This document shows, one piece after another, positions 1 to 10,804 of a DNA stretch of 64,000 bases; positions within the stretch are counted from its first letter, which is position 1, and each line of letters starts with the position of its first letter. This stretch comes from Epiperipatus broadwayi (lineage: Eukaryota > Onychophora > Udeonychophora > Euonychophora > Peripatidae). The position numbers and the translations under genes were made by a program. Location: the NCBI GenBank assembly GCA_028023455.1, contig JAQFVV010006271.1, positions 751,795-815,794 of the forward strand. The letters are read 5' to 3'. The notes under the pieces were generated by a model. The model was not told the origin of the DNA. It made no database searches and worked only from the letters and a program-made list of their open reading frames with translations.

Positions 1-292
1 TTTAAAAATGTATTCTATTGTCATTTATTCATCAGATTAAAAGCAAAAAAATTAGCTGAATATAAACTAATGGAATATATTCAATTATCAAATATTTTTT
101 ACTGCAGACAGTAAGTATTTGATATTTTGTTTTAAAACATTATTAAACTTAAATTATATTAAAAGATAAAATATGTATTGGCTTTATCATACTGATATCT
201 AGCAGTGTTAAATTATATCTAAACTTTTTTATATGTAATTAATTGCAATTATATAAAAATGAAACATGATACAACCATATTTCTATAGTTTA
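1..292. other. AT-rich DNA, nothing recognised
   Basis: No ORF, RNA gene or repeat structure that I can support. Simple AT-rich sequence with short A and T runs. Confidence 0.6.
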
Positions 293-572
293 ATTTTTAA
301 TTCACTACTCTCATGCAAGGTAAGGTCTGATTTCCATTCACTTTTAACACCTTGTGGAGAGATGTAATCATAAACATGACCAAAGATGTGAAAAAGTATA
401 ATCCCTAAGATGCACACTTCATGCTGAACCAGCATTCATCAGTTAGCTCAGACCACAATCTCTTACACATAACTTTATCATTGTTTAGTATATATAGATA
501 GCAAACTACTACAGTTTAAAAATGGATAGAATCTATTCCCTACCTTGCATGAGAATGGTGTAGTAAAAATTA
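293..572. repeat. MITE-like inverted repeat
   Basis: Two arms of about 30 bases face each other. The left arm (about 293-325) contains CTCATGCAAGGTA, and the right arm (about 539-572) contains its reverse complement followed by a match to the outer ACTAC and T-rich ends. The enclosed 210 bases have no ORF. Size and layout fit a small non-autonomous DNA transposon. No target duplication is certain, so the superfamily is not assigned. Confidence 0.5.
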
Positions 573-3344
573 TATTACAAAAACATTATTCATTATTAAA
601 TAATCTCTAGTCTACTGAATGACTAATAAAAATTATTAATGACATGACCATATTTAGAAATTGTAATAATGCCAATTAATTTAACAGATCATCTACAACT
701 AATGCTTTCTTTCTTGCATCAATGCCACTTGACATTATTATAATTTCTAAACATGATTGCTTCATGTATACTAAATCGATCATACATCTTAATAATAACT
801 ATTAATGCATTTTGATATTAGCAAATCAAACCCATTGGACTATAGTTTAGTCCCTGCTACTGCATTTAGCTTAATATTTTTCAGAATTTATATTTTAAGT
901 CTACAAAAATACTTAAGCAATCAAATGTCTTTTTGTAATCGATTAATACAAACATAATAATAATGATATCCATCAGCCTTACTGTTGAGAAAGTTTAGAG
1001 TATGAGAAACATTTAATAAAATTGTACATGATGAATAAGTAAAATCTAAATTTTTGATGCTATAGGAAATACAAGTATGTAAAAATGTCTTGTAATCTCA
1101 TAGAGTAGTAGTGCACCCATCTGCCATGCTTATGATCTGGAATTTTATTTGGGTTGGTTGAAAATTTTTCTAAGTTGTATTCAGACTTAGGATTATTTTA
1201 TTAAGTAGTTGATCTCTCATTGATCTATATAACCATTCAGTATTGGTTACAAAATGGGTATTTAATTTACTACCTAGAAAATAAAATATGGTTGCAAAGC
1301 TACTCAAAATCTCATCACAACATTTGGCAAGCCTGGTGAATAATGCATTCTCTTTTACAATTGCCCTGCAAGTAAAGAGTTGAGTAATCTTTGCTCTGCA
1401 GTGAATAATTTAAAAGATCTTGTTTCAATTCACACAGTATTTATTGACTTATAAGTGATCTACAGTTGTGGATAAATAAATGAAATTCCTTTATCAAATG
1501 GAAACTTAGATTCTTTACCTTATACGGTTATAATGATTTTGGACAAATTTTATCCAATAGAAATATGATTGAAGACATAGATTATTTTCTACTTCAATTA
1601 ATATGTCACAGAAAATTAAATTTATCTATGGCAATAGCCTCTTTTCATGCATTTAATGCTAGTTGCCACTATATTAAATTTACCTATCTTATAGTTTTGA
1701 CTGACTAGCTGATATCATCAGAACTATATTGAAAGAAGGGAAAATAGCTTGAAGAAGATTTTTTGACAACCAAATATGTAATACAGTTGAATTTAATAAA
1801 GCATATACTAAAGAAATAAAATTGTAGAAAATTTTTAATATAAGTAATGTAAGAAGATATTGTTTTATTTTTTTTTAAGTCTTTCAATTTTTTAAAATTT
1901 TATGTATAAAAATAGAAAACTACAAAAGAAGACTGACTGCTGATTTACTTTCAGAAAATCATCTGGTAAGTTTGGATAATATGGCATCCTTGACAGTTCA
2001 CAAAAAAATCAATAAATCAAAATAATCAAATACTTTATCACTTAGGAAATCAAATAATATTGGAGCATTGGAAGTCACAGAGTTGAGCTACAATCCATAA
2101 ACTAGAAGTTCTCAGGTCAAGTATTCTATCAATGCATTGAATCATGCAAAATAACAAGAATTGATTTGGAAGTGAGTACACCACTATAAAAGTGCTGACC
2201 AAGTGCAGTGATTGTTGCTATGGCAATTCATAGTGCATACATAGTTCTTATAATATACTTGGTAGTAATACTTGGTAGTAATAAGCTATCAATTACAACT
2301 CTTATATTTTGTAATTAATCAAGTTTGTAAGGCAATGTGGTTAGTTAAATCTAATCTTTTATTTCTAAAATATGTTTTTAGATTTTAAATACACTTTTTT
2401 TTCAATTGGTGGTCCCTAATCAACTTAACTAAATAGCCATCCATATTATTTGATAAGTGGATTATAACTATTTTCAAAGTCCAGAAAGGAATAGCATTAT
2501 AAACTCTTGCTGTCTAGCGATTTGCAAAAATAAGTGATTAACATACACTCTCTCTTACTGTTTACCAAGTTCTGCCTAGCTAGTCATATTTAATGTCCAT
2601 TGATTATGCAAGCTATAAAAGATAGCGATGAAGTAGAATAAAAAGATTAAATTATTATTCGTGATGTTATTATTTTAAATCATATTTGTATAATTAACAT
2701 TCAAAATAACATAAGTTAGATTAAAAATAACATTTCTGAAAAAGACTTCTAGATAGCCAACACTATTAGATATTTGAATAAAAGTATTTTGAAAAATGCA
2801 AAGAAAAGGTATTTTTAAACAGTTTTCTTTATTATGGAATATATATGATATTGAATATCTTGGAAATTTAATATTTTCACAAGCATATTATTAAACAATT
2901 GTAATTTTATATTTTCAAATTTACATACTGTCAAAATATTTTCACTTATGCATTTAAATATGTTTGATATTATTTATTGCGAACTTTTGCTGGTGTGTAT
3001 GTAAATCTGTATATACATTATCTATTACCATGAATTTTTATAAAAATCTGATAATCTCAACAAACATTTGATCCAAAAAGCCATTATCCCAAGGTGTTAA
3101 CTAATAATTTTAACAGTATAAGGATTTTAGCAAAATTTTGCACTAGAATTAAAGTAGTCTAGAATTAGTATGGATTGGCTTTTATTATAAACTATAATAG
3201 TATGTTTGTTAAGGTATTTGTTTGAATGTAAGTTGAGATAATTAGTTAATAATATTTTGATTGGGTGATAATACCTATCAATATTCATGACAGTCTGTTG
3301 TTACTTGCCACACTATTAACACAATTCATTATACTGTTTCAATA
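573..3344. other. AT-rich non-coding stretch
   Basis: About 2.8 kb without a supportable gene. A 60-codon minus-strand ORF at 1,705-1,887 has the composition of random AT-rich sequence and matches no family I know. A short tandem (CTTGGTAGTAATA twice near 2,260) is the only internal repeat noticed. Confidence 0.5.
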
Positions 3345-3602
3345 TTTAGAGCAATGTAAAGTTTAGTAACATCCAATTATAGTAAGAATATCAAATTTGA
3401 AAAATGCAGTATTATTAATATTTGAAAAAAGGGATGGTATAAAAGATATTAGAAATTATAGACCTATTAATCTTTTATTAGTTCTATACAAAATTTTTAA
3501 CAAAATAATTTCAACTCGTTTATAAAAAAATAATTACAACTCTTCTGCAGAAAATTTTGGATTTTTAATCAACCAAAAAAAATTGAATTCAAAAGTAATA
3601 TA

Positions 3603-3929
3603 GTGGATTATATCCATGTTTTGAGAAAAGTTATAGAAACAATCAATGAATATGAGTTGCCATTATGCTTGGGATTTATAGATTATGAAAAGACATTTGA
3701 TTCTATAAGCATTTCTTCAATGATTAGAGGATTGGATCATCAAGATATAGATCCAGGATATTGTCATATTTTAAAGAATATTTATAAAAATGCAACAGTA
3801 ACAATTAGATTACAAAATGATACTAAAAAGATTAACATTGAGAAGGTTGTACAACAGGATGACTTCATATCTCCGAAACTTTACAACAATTTTGTAAAAA
3901 ATATTTTGTGTATTAAAATTGGAAACTAA
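3603..3929 (+). pseudogene. RTE reverse transcriptase core fragment
   Basis: A 108-codon open stretch of the RT domain. Residues about 18-35 (PLCLGFIDYEKTFDSIS) correspond to RT motif A, where family members have an aspartate in F(I/V)DYEKAFDS. The following ILKNIYKNATVTIRL and the segment ending SPKLYNNF match the spacing of the fingers/palm region, but the usual RQGD turn reads QQDD here. The frame then breaks; the FADD catalytic box (DFADDVAVFANN) lies about 30 bases further on in another frame and is followed by a stop. The protein would have copied LINE RNA at the nick site. It cannot be functional as read. Confidence 0.8.
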
Positions 3930-4436
3930 GAGAATAAAAGTAAATAGAGATTATTTACATGATCTAGATTTTGCAGATGATGTAGCTGTTTTCGCAAATA
4001 ATGTTTTAGAGCTTCAGTAAATGTTGCAAGAGTTATCAGATGAATGTAAGAAACTAGGATTAAAGGTAAATGTTAAAAAGACTAAAGGGAGTTTTTCAAA
4101 AGAAGAAAGTAAAGATTGATAATGATGAGTTAAAAGGAGTTAACAACTATAATTAACTTGGTAAGATTATTACTACAGATGGAGGAAACATGAATGAAAA
4201 TTAATTATAAAATTAAACTTGGTTGGAGTGCTTTTGGTAGAAATAATTTAATATTAAAAAATATGCTTATATGTTTAAAAATAAAGTTTTTAATAAATGT
4301 GTTATCAGTTTTTATTTATAGATCTAAAGTTTGGACACTTAAAAGAAGAGCAATATAGAGATTTCAGACCACTCAGTGAAGTATGAAGAGATTCATATTA
4401 GGAGTAACAAGAAGAAATTGAAAATGAAATACAATA

Positions 4437-4700
4437 GTGAGAGAACAAAAAAGTTTTACTGATATTGAAAGAATTAAGAGACTGAACTGGAGTTGGACCA
4501 GACATATTCCTAGAAGAGATGACAATAAATGGATAGTTGAAATATTAAACTGGATTCCAAGAAATTGTAGAAGATCTAAAAAGAGACCAAGTGAGATGGA
4601 TGGACAAAATAAGGAAGTGTGTTAGGATGATGTGAAGAAGAGAGGTTAGAGATCAGAGAAGATGGATTAAACTTGGAGAGATCTTTATTCTGCAGTGGAT
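4437..4700 (+). pseudogene. RTE ORF C-terminal tail fragment
   Basis: A 62-codon open stretch plus broken continuation. It carries the block LNWSWTRHIPRRDDNKW followed by ILNWIPRNCRRSKKRP, which is the W-x-GH-x-AR-x-DNRW / W-RPR..KR..GRP pattern at the C-terminus of RTE-clade proteins. The pattern continues out of frame towards 4,700. It belongs to the same element as the RT fragment upstream. Assignment is by pattern recognition only. Confidence 0.75.
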
Positions 4701-4725
4701 TGATAATGGTAGAAAATGATGATGA

Positions 4726-6249
4726 TGATAATTATCAAATTAGACAACATTACTAATATGTAATAGTTGGAGTAATAAACTTTCTAGTGCTGATGATATT
4801 AACACAACACACTATAGTTTTAAAGTAATCTACATTACAGATGAGAATTGGATCCACTTTCATCTGGCAACTATCTTATGAATAATAGAGAAGTCAATGC
4901 TATTTATTAGAATGAATCATCACATCAGTGGAGATGTTCATACAGCCTCATTTAAATCAATTATAAATTTAAATTCACAAGACGATTAATTTTTACTCAC
5001 TTTTTAATTCTAGCAAAGAACTAAGTATAACATCATGTGATTTTCAATTCATTTTCAATCTAAAACTCAGTTATTTTACTGTATTTTTCTTTTCCATAGT
5101 AGTCTATTATTTATTGAATTAATTGATGCACATTAGATAGTAGTGCCTATTAAATCTCAAAACTCAGGTTTCAGTAACAATAATCGATAAATTTGAACAT
5201 GCACATTTAGTAGCCACCTTTTCTTAGTTTATACTATCCAGGTTAATGATATAACAGTCAAACTATCCAGAATTTTGAATTCAATCCATCTTCAATTCAT
5301 AGTGCTGATATTAGTCAGCATCTATATATTTTAGTAATCTAAATGATAATTAAGAATAGTATATACCAAACAAAGCATCACTGATAAAGTCAATAGCCAG
5401 AAAGCAATCAAAATGAAAATTTTGCTGGTCATAGCATCTAGTATTTATTACTTACTCAAAAAGAGTATAATAATGCAGTAGATTACTGTTTCTAATATGA
5501 AAAAGGGTAAAATACAATAACTTTATAATTCTATCTTGATAGCATTAACTTTCTGCAGTTCACATCCAAAATTGGATGGGTAATTGAAACCTCTGGATTT
5601 TGTTAAGTGTTCAATTGTCAACTCATTAAATATTGGATTGGTCCTAAATGGTTGTCTATCCATTCACATCTGAATGGAAAAATAAATTTTGGGTCAATCA
5701 GATAAATACATTGAAAATAATAATGAAAATGATCAAAATAGTAAGTATAGTATATCTATAGAATATTAAGATTAGATTTACTATTTGGGGATATATGTAA
5801 GGATTTAGTGTAAGAGAAATAATTCACAGGTTTCAGTAATAGTAGGATTACTATCATTCATTATTAGCACTTTAATCAGTCATTAAAAACAGCCTCTTTG
5901 GTCATCATAATTTTTAACCATTAATCATCCACAGTAGTTTAAAGGTCTTTTTAGAGTTTATTCAGATACTTATAATCCAAAACTTTTCAATATCACTGTA
6001 ATGATTGGTAATAATTTATAATTTAGATTTTATTAATGAAGATATTCTTAATTTAGACTTTAAAAAATTATTAATAATCTTACAAAAAATATAATTTATA
6101 GATGTATACCTTCTTTACAAATTTAAAACTCCAAAATCTAAAGTTCAATTTTTTATCTAAATTTAATCCATTTTTTTTAAATAATAATTCTTCTGATTTA
6201 TAGATTCTATTCTCCAACAAATTTCATTATATATAAAAATTAAATACTC
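4726..6249. other. AT-rich non-coding stretch
   Basis: About 1.5 kb with no supportable gene or clear repeat. Probably old, unrecognisable repeat DNA. Confidence 0.45.
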
Positions 6250-6294
6250 ATTTCTTTATGCACTTTTTATAATGCAATAATTTATTTTTGACTT

Positions 6295-6334
6295 GACAAA
6301 ATCTTAGTTGTGACTGACCAGTAATCTTCTTCAG
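6295..6334 (-). ncRNA. Hammerhead-like motif, copy 2 (degenerate)
   Basis: On the minus strand CTGAAGA fits the CUGANGA box, but the GAAA box reads ACAA and stem II is weak. The downstream TTTTGTC matches the copy at 8,701. It is read as a decayed second unit of a pair with copy 1. Confidence 0.25.
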
Positions 6335-6352
6335 AGCTATAATATATAAATA

Positions 6353-6394
6353 CACAAAACCTTACAGTTTCAACTGACTATCAGTCTTTCTCAG
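6353..6394 (-). ncRNA. Hammerhead-like motif, copy 1 (degenerate)
   Basis: On the minus strand the order is CTGAGAA, a hairpin with stem ACTGA/TCAGT and a 3-base loop, then GAAAC, a short loop, and GTTTTG. This resembles the hammerhead core CUGANGA-stem II-GAAA-stem III, but the first box departs by one base. It lies 19 bases upstream (minus-strand sense) of copy 2, a paired layout. Confidence 0.3.
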
Positions 6395-7652
6395 AAATGT
6401 TGTAGTGAGGGTGAATAAAATAGGTTTCCTGCAACAACATAAATATATATTATCTAAACTAAACAAAATTACCCCAAATTCACAACTCAACTATTTGTAA
6501 TAATTAAATAGGGAATTTATTATAGAGTAAGTTCTTAACTTGGATAGATAATGGCATCATGGCTATACAAAGGGTAAAAACATGTGATGACAGAATCATG
6601 GCCAATGGATTTATCTATTAGTGTAATTGTATATAGTCAGACTCTGGATTATAAAGAAACAAACATAATCGACTCTATAAATTGTATATACAGACTATGT
6701 GGACAATGTCTTTGTAAATGCACCACAAAATACACTTAATCACATTTAGTGAATTGAGCACAACAAATCCACTATCTTGATTTAAAATTAAAGTGGACAC
6801 AATGCACTTTACTATAAAATGATCATAAAACCTCTCCATATCAGAGGATACATAGATGTAAATTCACAAGTATCCACATCTCATAAATTCACAGGATTAA
6901 AAAGCTTTATACCACAATTATTATTTGTTTCAATAAGAATCTGATAGTAACATAGAACATTATGTGGCTGACTTGATAAAAGTAAGATATAACAGGATGC
7001 ATATACACTGATATATAGTGCAATTCAAAAGTATCGGTCATAGAGATAATAAAACCTATTGCTCTTCCATATATATCTTGTATGGGTACTAAAATAGTAC
7101 AAATTTGCTTGGACAAATTTAATGTCAAGTTCAGAACCTCCATAAATTTAAATAAGCTTATTAACAACACAAGGGATAAAATTTTAACATTGGAGTGGTC
7201 TATGCTATAAACTGCAGCCAAAAAGACTGTTAATATGCATATTATGGTGACATGAGGACAAATCTTAGAATGAACCAGTATTCATTAATATACAGAAAAT
7301 CTAAGACAAAGTCCAATGAAGCTAACTCATCGATCTTTTATAATCATGAAAAAGAATATGATCATAGTTGTGATCCCAGGGTTGTTAAAATTATGTAGAA
7401 AGAAAAAAAAAGATTGCAAACATAAAATAAAGAGACATTCATCACACAAAATGAATACTGAATGAACCAAAAATCAAATAACATTCAAATCAGCAATAAA
7501 CTAATGTTCTCAGCAGACTAACCATGAATATGGCATAAAGGCATTGAAATTATATGTGGTGCAATAAATTTTTAATATTTAAACTCTGGCTTAATATTTC
7601 TTTTACATTAATAGTTATAATGATAGAGTATCAAAATATAATTAAATGTTTC
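6395..7652. other. AT-rich non-coding stretch within the inverted-repeat block
   Basis: Contains the inverted counterpart of 8,440-8,460 up to about 6,480, then unique-looking AT-rich sequence. A 104-codon minus ORF (6,907-7,221) is hydrophobic and low in complexity; I do not recognise it and do not call it a gene. Confidence 0.4.
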
Positions 7653-8577
7653 CTCCTTTTTTTTCAAAAACTTTATTATTTATATTAATACTGAATGTAT
7701 ATAACAAGAAATATATATTTATAAATAAAACTGTAATTACATAAAATTTCCATCTTATAATAACATAAACATTAACAAACATATTACATATACATAATTG
7801 TATTTTACTTACATCTCCCTTCTCTACTTATATTATTACTCTTCCTTTTGCATTATATATTATAAACCTTAAAATCATTCAAGAGACTTTTTATACAAAT
7901 TTAAAACCAACCCTAATATCAAATTACTTCCCCCTTTTTAAATCTTATCTAAAAAACCCATCTCAAAAACACATTCCTAAACTATATCTTTAAATGAATG
8001 TGAAACAATTATAAACATCTTTTTTTAAAAAAACTTTAACAATTTACTTAAAAACCACATTACTAAACTATATATTTAAATGTATATGAAACAAATATAA
8101 ATATCTTTTTAAAAAAAAACTTTTAACAATTTACTTAAACCTATTTAAACATTCCATTTTAAAGTAAATTGTTAAAGTTTTTTAAACATTTAAATATATA
8201 GTTTATGGTTTTGAGATGGGTTTTTTAGATAAGATTTAAAAAGAGTGAAGTAATTTGAAATTATGGTTGGTTTTAAATCTGTATAAAAAGTTTCTTGAAT
8301 GATTTTAAGATTTGTAATTATATAATGCAAAATGAAGGGGGATGCAAGTAAAATAGAATTATGTCCAATTAATATGTTTGTTACTGTTTCTGTTAATAAG
8401 ATGAAAGTTTTATGTAATTAAGGTTTTATTTATAAATATATATTTCTTGTTATTGTTGCAGATCTCTGAAAATGACTGTAAGAATATAAAACAGTTGAAA
8501 CATTGGAAATTGTATTATATATGTGTGTGTGTGTTCAGTATTAATAAAAATAATAAAGTTTTTGAAAAGAAAAAGGA
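7653..8577. repeat. Large near-complete foldback with about 450-base arms
   Basis: The left arm begins TTCAAAAACTTTATTATTTA and the right arm ends in its reverse complement at about 8,570. The arms stay alignable almost to the centre near 8,140, by eye at roughly 85% identity. The right arm carries an extra segment of about 80 bases (8,455-8,535) that includes a CTGA...GAAA hairpin unit. The left arm contains an 85-base tandem duplication (about 7,968-8,050 and 8,051-8,137). A transcript through it would fold into a long double-stranded hairpin. Confidence 0.8.
8466..8506 (+). ncRNA. Hammerhead-like motif, copy 3 (degenerate)
   Basis: CTGAAAA, then a stem ACTGT/ACAGT with a long AT-rich loop, then GAAAC and ATTGG. 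The GAAA box is intact and the CUGANGA box is one base off. It lies in the right arm of the foldback only. Confidence 0.25.
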
Positions 8578-8700
8578 TTTTTTAATTTGTTGACGTTATT
8601 GGAGAACAAATATTTTAAAGGAAAAAGTGATGTATAGCTGTTGTGTTATAATATATGTTAAATATAATTATGTGTTTATATATATTTAAATATAATAGAT

Positions 8701-8745
8701 CTGAGGAAGACTGATATTCAGTTGAAATTGTAAGAAAGTTTTGTC
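8701..8745 (+). ncRNA. Hammerhead-like motif, copy 4 (best core)
   Basis: CTGAGGA (8,701-8,707) fits CUGANGA, the stem ACTGA/TCAGT (8,710-8,714 with 8,718-8,722) closes a 3-base loop, and GAAA lies at 8,724-8,727. Both conserved boxes are present, unlike the other copies. Stems I and III are not convincing by eye, so activity is doubtful. Known relatives are the small hammerheads of Penelope-like elements. Confidence 0.35.
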
Positions 8746-8849
8746 AAATCAAAATAAATTATTGCAATATAAAAAGTACATAAAATATTCATTTAAATAT
8801 TATATAAGGATTAATCAATGCATAAAGAAGTGAAAAAAGAATTAGAAAT

Positions 8850-10550
8850 TTCATTATCTCGAGCATTTGTTTCCTACATGTGTCTAATCTCTAAAATCTG
8901 GGATCTATTAGTACTCTAGTGGTTCATCTATTGCCTTATTTAGCATGTTTAGTTTCATAATTATTTCAGCAATTTCATTTATACATGTTTGTTCTCTCAA
9001 TACATAATTAACTTTCACTCTTATTAATTCCAGTCTAAATCTCTACACTTATTGTGCTATCTACAATCAGTATTGTTTTTTTTTTATTTAATGTCCAAGT
9101 ATCACATTCATAAGTAAATCCCAGGACACGTATGAAAAATGTTTTTCAGTCAGATCTGCATGCATATTATACTTTAGTACTAAACTCTATGCAAGTTTAA
9201 TTCCTATATTAATTGCTTAATTTCTGTTTTCAACTCTATTAATTCCTTTTCTAAAGTTTTATAAATATTACTTTTATAATTCATTACTTTAAATTTTTAT
9301 TTTGCTTCTTTCTATTTTTTTTGAAAAGCTATTAAACATTATTTTGATATTTTCACTGGTTATTTTTTAATTCTAATATACTGCTTTGATGTTGTCTTTT
9401 TAATATTAGTTCTTGCTACATTTATCTCTGAAACATTATTTGTGAAAACATCTACAAAATCTATCCAGTAATCTATTTATTTTTACTTTTTTAGTTTTTA
9501 TTTGAATTAATCCACAAATGACTTCCCATAGAACTGTACTGAAAGTTTTGGAAAGATGAACTCATCCTGTGGACCATCCTTACCAATGTTTAATGTCTAT
9601 GCTGTTTCATGTTGATGAATATACTTCAAAATTTGGCAGTATCCCAGATTTATGACTTGTTATTTTAAAGCTTTAATCAGAATAGAACAATTTATAGTAT
9701 AGAGTCAAATGCTTTTTAATAATCTACGAATTCAATTATAATAGCAATTCATTATTCTTGATTCTTGGTTTAACTTCTCTTACTACTTGAGTATAATCTA
9801 CAAATCCATTGCATAATGCCAAATCATAGTTCATGATCCTTGGTATAATTTCTTTTATTATTTGTATGTAAAATTTGATACTTTACTTTTGAATAGAGAT
9901 TGTACTTTTGATTTCTAATGTTTTCCTGTAGATTATTTGTATTGATTTTTTTTTCATGTGTCATAGCATTGGTCCCGCTGCTTGTAAGGCAGATGTGCTG
10001 ATCTCTCGACCACCAACACTTGACTTGTATTGATTTTTGTAATATAAAACTGATAGTATCTTCTTTTAAAATCTGGTTTAAATCTTAATACCATTATTAC
10101 ATTCTTTTTTATTGTTATTGTTATTTTATATATAATGTTAACATTTAGTTAATGCAACATTTTTTCTACTTCTCTACTTGTTTTTAAAAAAATATCTTGA
10201 ATAAGTAATTTTTTTCTGAAGTTAATGAATTTAATTGCATTTTCCATATTTTTTTCATTAAAATGTGTAGCATTTCAAATAATGGCTTTGTTGTAGTATA
10301 GTTAACTTTGTTTCCTATTTTTTATGCTTTTAGAATTGTTTGTAAGATGTTCTTACTTACTTCTGGATATTTTCTTTGTTTTTAATAATTCAGTCACCTC
10401 TTGATCAAAGAATGACTTTTCTTTCTAATTTTTAAATATATTTATATCTTTAAGTATTTTATTTAATTTTAAATGTTTTTTTTCCTATTCCCTATTATTA
10501 AAATTATTATTATTGTTTTTTAAAGTATGAACTGCGAATATCTTTTCATC
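8850..10550 (-). mobile_element. Antisense RTE LINE remnant, heavily decayed
   Basis: Read on the minus strand, the stretch contains pieces of the RTE protein in the expected order but many frames: a spacer-like basic segment (about 10,450-10,250), an RT motif-A-like block (a phenylalanine/valine-aspartate-tyrosine followed by KAFDS-like residues, about 9,760-9,690), a VFTNN block like that after the FADD box (about 9,440), and tail-like pieces down to about 8,850. It parallels the better copies at 3.4 kb and 60 kb. The decay is too strong for exact limits. A SINE has landed inside it. Confidence 0.5.
9937..10038 (-). mobile_element. Short tRNA-derived SINE with 14-bp target duplication
   Basis: A 74-base body (9,951-10,024) is flanked on both sides by TTGTATTGATTTTT (9,937-9,950 and 10,025-10,038). 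On the minus strand it reads as the tRNA-like head seen at 12.2 kb (GGTCGAGAGATCAGCAC-like A box, then AAGGCAG) with an internal deletion, and it ends in an A-rich tail, which is the T run beside the left duplication. This layout is the hallmark of LINE-driven SINE insertion. The tRNA domain lacks its B box, so it is a shortened copy. Confidence 0.8.
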
Positions 10551-10804
10551 TATAAATTATACGCTCCTTTTCTAACGAAAGCTATATGTAAAAAAATCAC
10601 TTTCACTCCTATAACAAACTTTAATAGGGGCCGTTTGTGATTTTTTCTTTTTTTGAATGTCTTATTATTAATATCTACATTAAGATAACAATAACTATGG
10701 CGTTCTTGTCCATAGGATGTGATAACTCCACCATCAATAATGCAATTGTGTTCTATTACAATCATAGATATATTACAGTCTGCTATCGATCGAAATTCAT
10801 CCAA
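10550..10804 (-). CDS. Unrecognised 84-codon ORF
   Basis: I do not recognise this protein. It has a more protein-like composition than the neighbouring shadows (balanced acidic and basic residues, a basic stretch FKKRKNHKR near the C-terminus, two cysteine pairs around residues 9-40). It starts immediately beyond the decayed RTE copy on the same strand. It could be a fragment of a transposon protein, a host exon or a chance ORF. No splice sites or flanking exons could be assigned. Confidence 0.2.
   Translation of the reverse strand: MDEFRSIADCNISMIVIEHNCIIDGGVITSYGQERHSYCYLNVDINNKTFKKRKNHKRPLLKFVIGVKVIFLHIAFVRKGAYNL

Larger units (their letters stand above)
3345..4725 (+). mobile_element. 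RTE-type LINE retrotransposon, 5'-truncated and decayed
   Basis: A degraded non-LTR retrotransposon. In order along the plus strand: a block resembling the start of the RT domain (NYRPIN near 3,455), the RT core (3,603-3,929), the catalytic FADD box (about 3,970) and the C-terminal tail typical of RTE proteins (4,437-4,700), ending in a short GATGATGATGATAA run near 4,715. RTE elements characteristically end in such a trinucleotide-like tail. The endonuclease half is missing, so the copy is 5'-truncated. Several stops and frameshifts separate the pieces, and no target duplication was resolved. RTE membership rests on motif order and wording of the RT and tail; the subfamily is not assigned. 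Confidence 0.8.
6250..8870. repeat. Inverted-repeat block with Penelope-like hairpin motifs
   Basis: The left part (about 6,256-6,480) reappears inverted at about 8,440-8,800: both share ATGCACTTTTTATAATGC-like sequence, the run around TTGACAAAATC and a CTGA...GAAA hairpin unit. Between them lies a second, longer inverted repeat (separate entry). Short repeated units, inverted partial copies and paired CTGA(N)GA-hairpin-GAAA motifs are the arrangement known for Penelope-like retroelements, which carry small hammerhead ribozymes. No Penelope RT or GIY-YIG coding was seen, so the assignment is an inference. Confidence 0.4.

Noticed and set aside
6907-7221. 104-codon hydrophobic minus ORF
   Set aside because: Random-like Ile/Leu/Phe composition in AT-rich DNA, no conserved motif.
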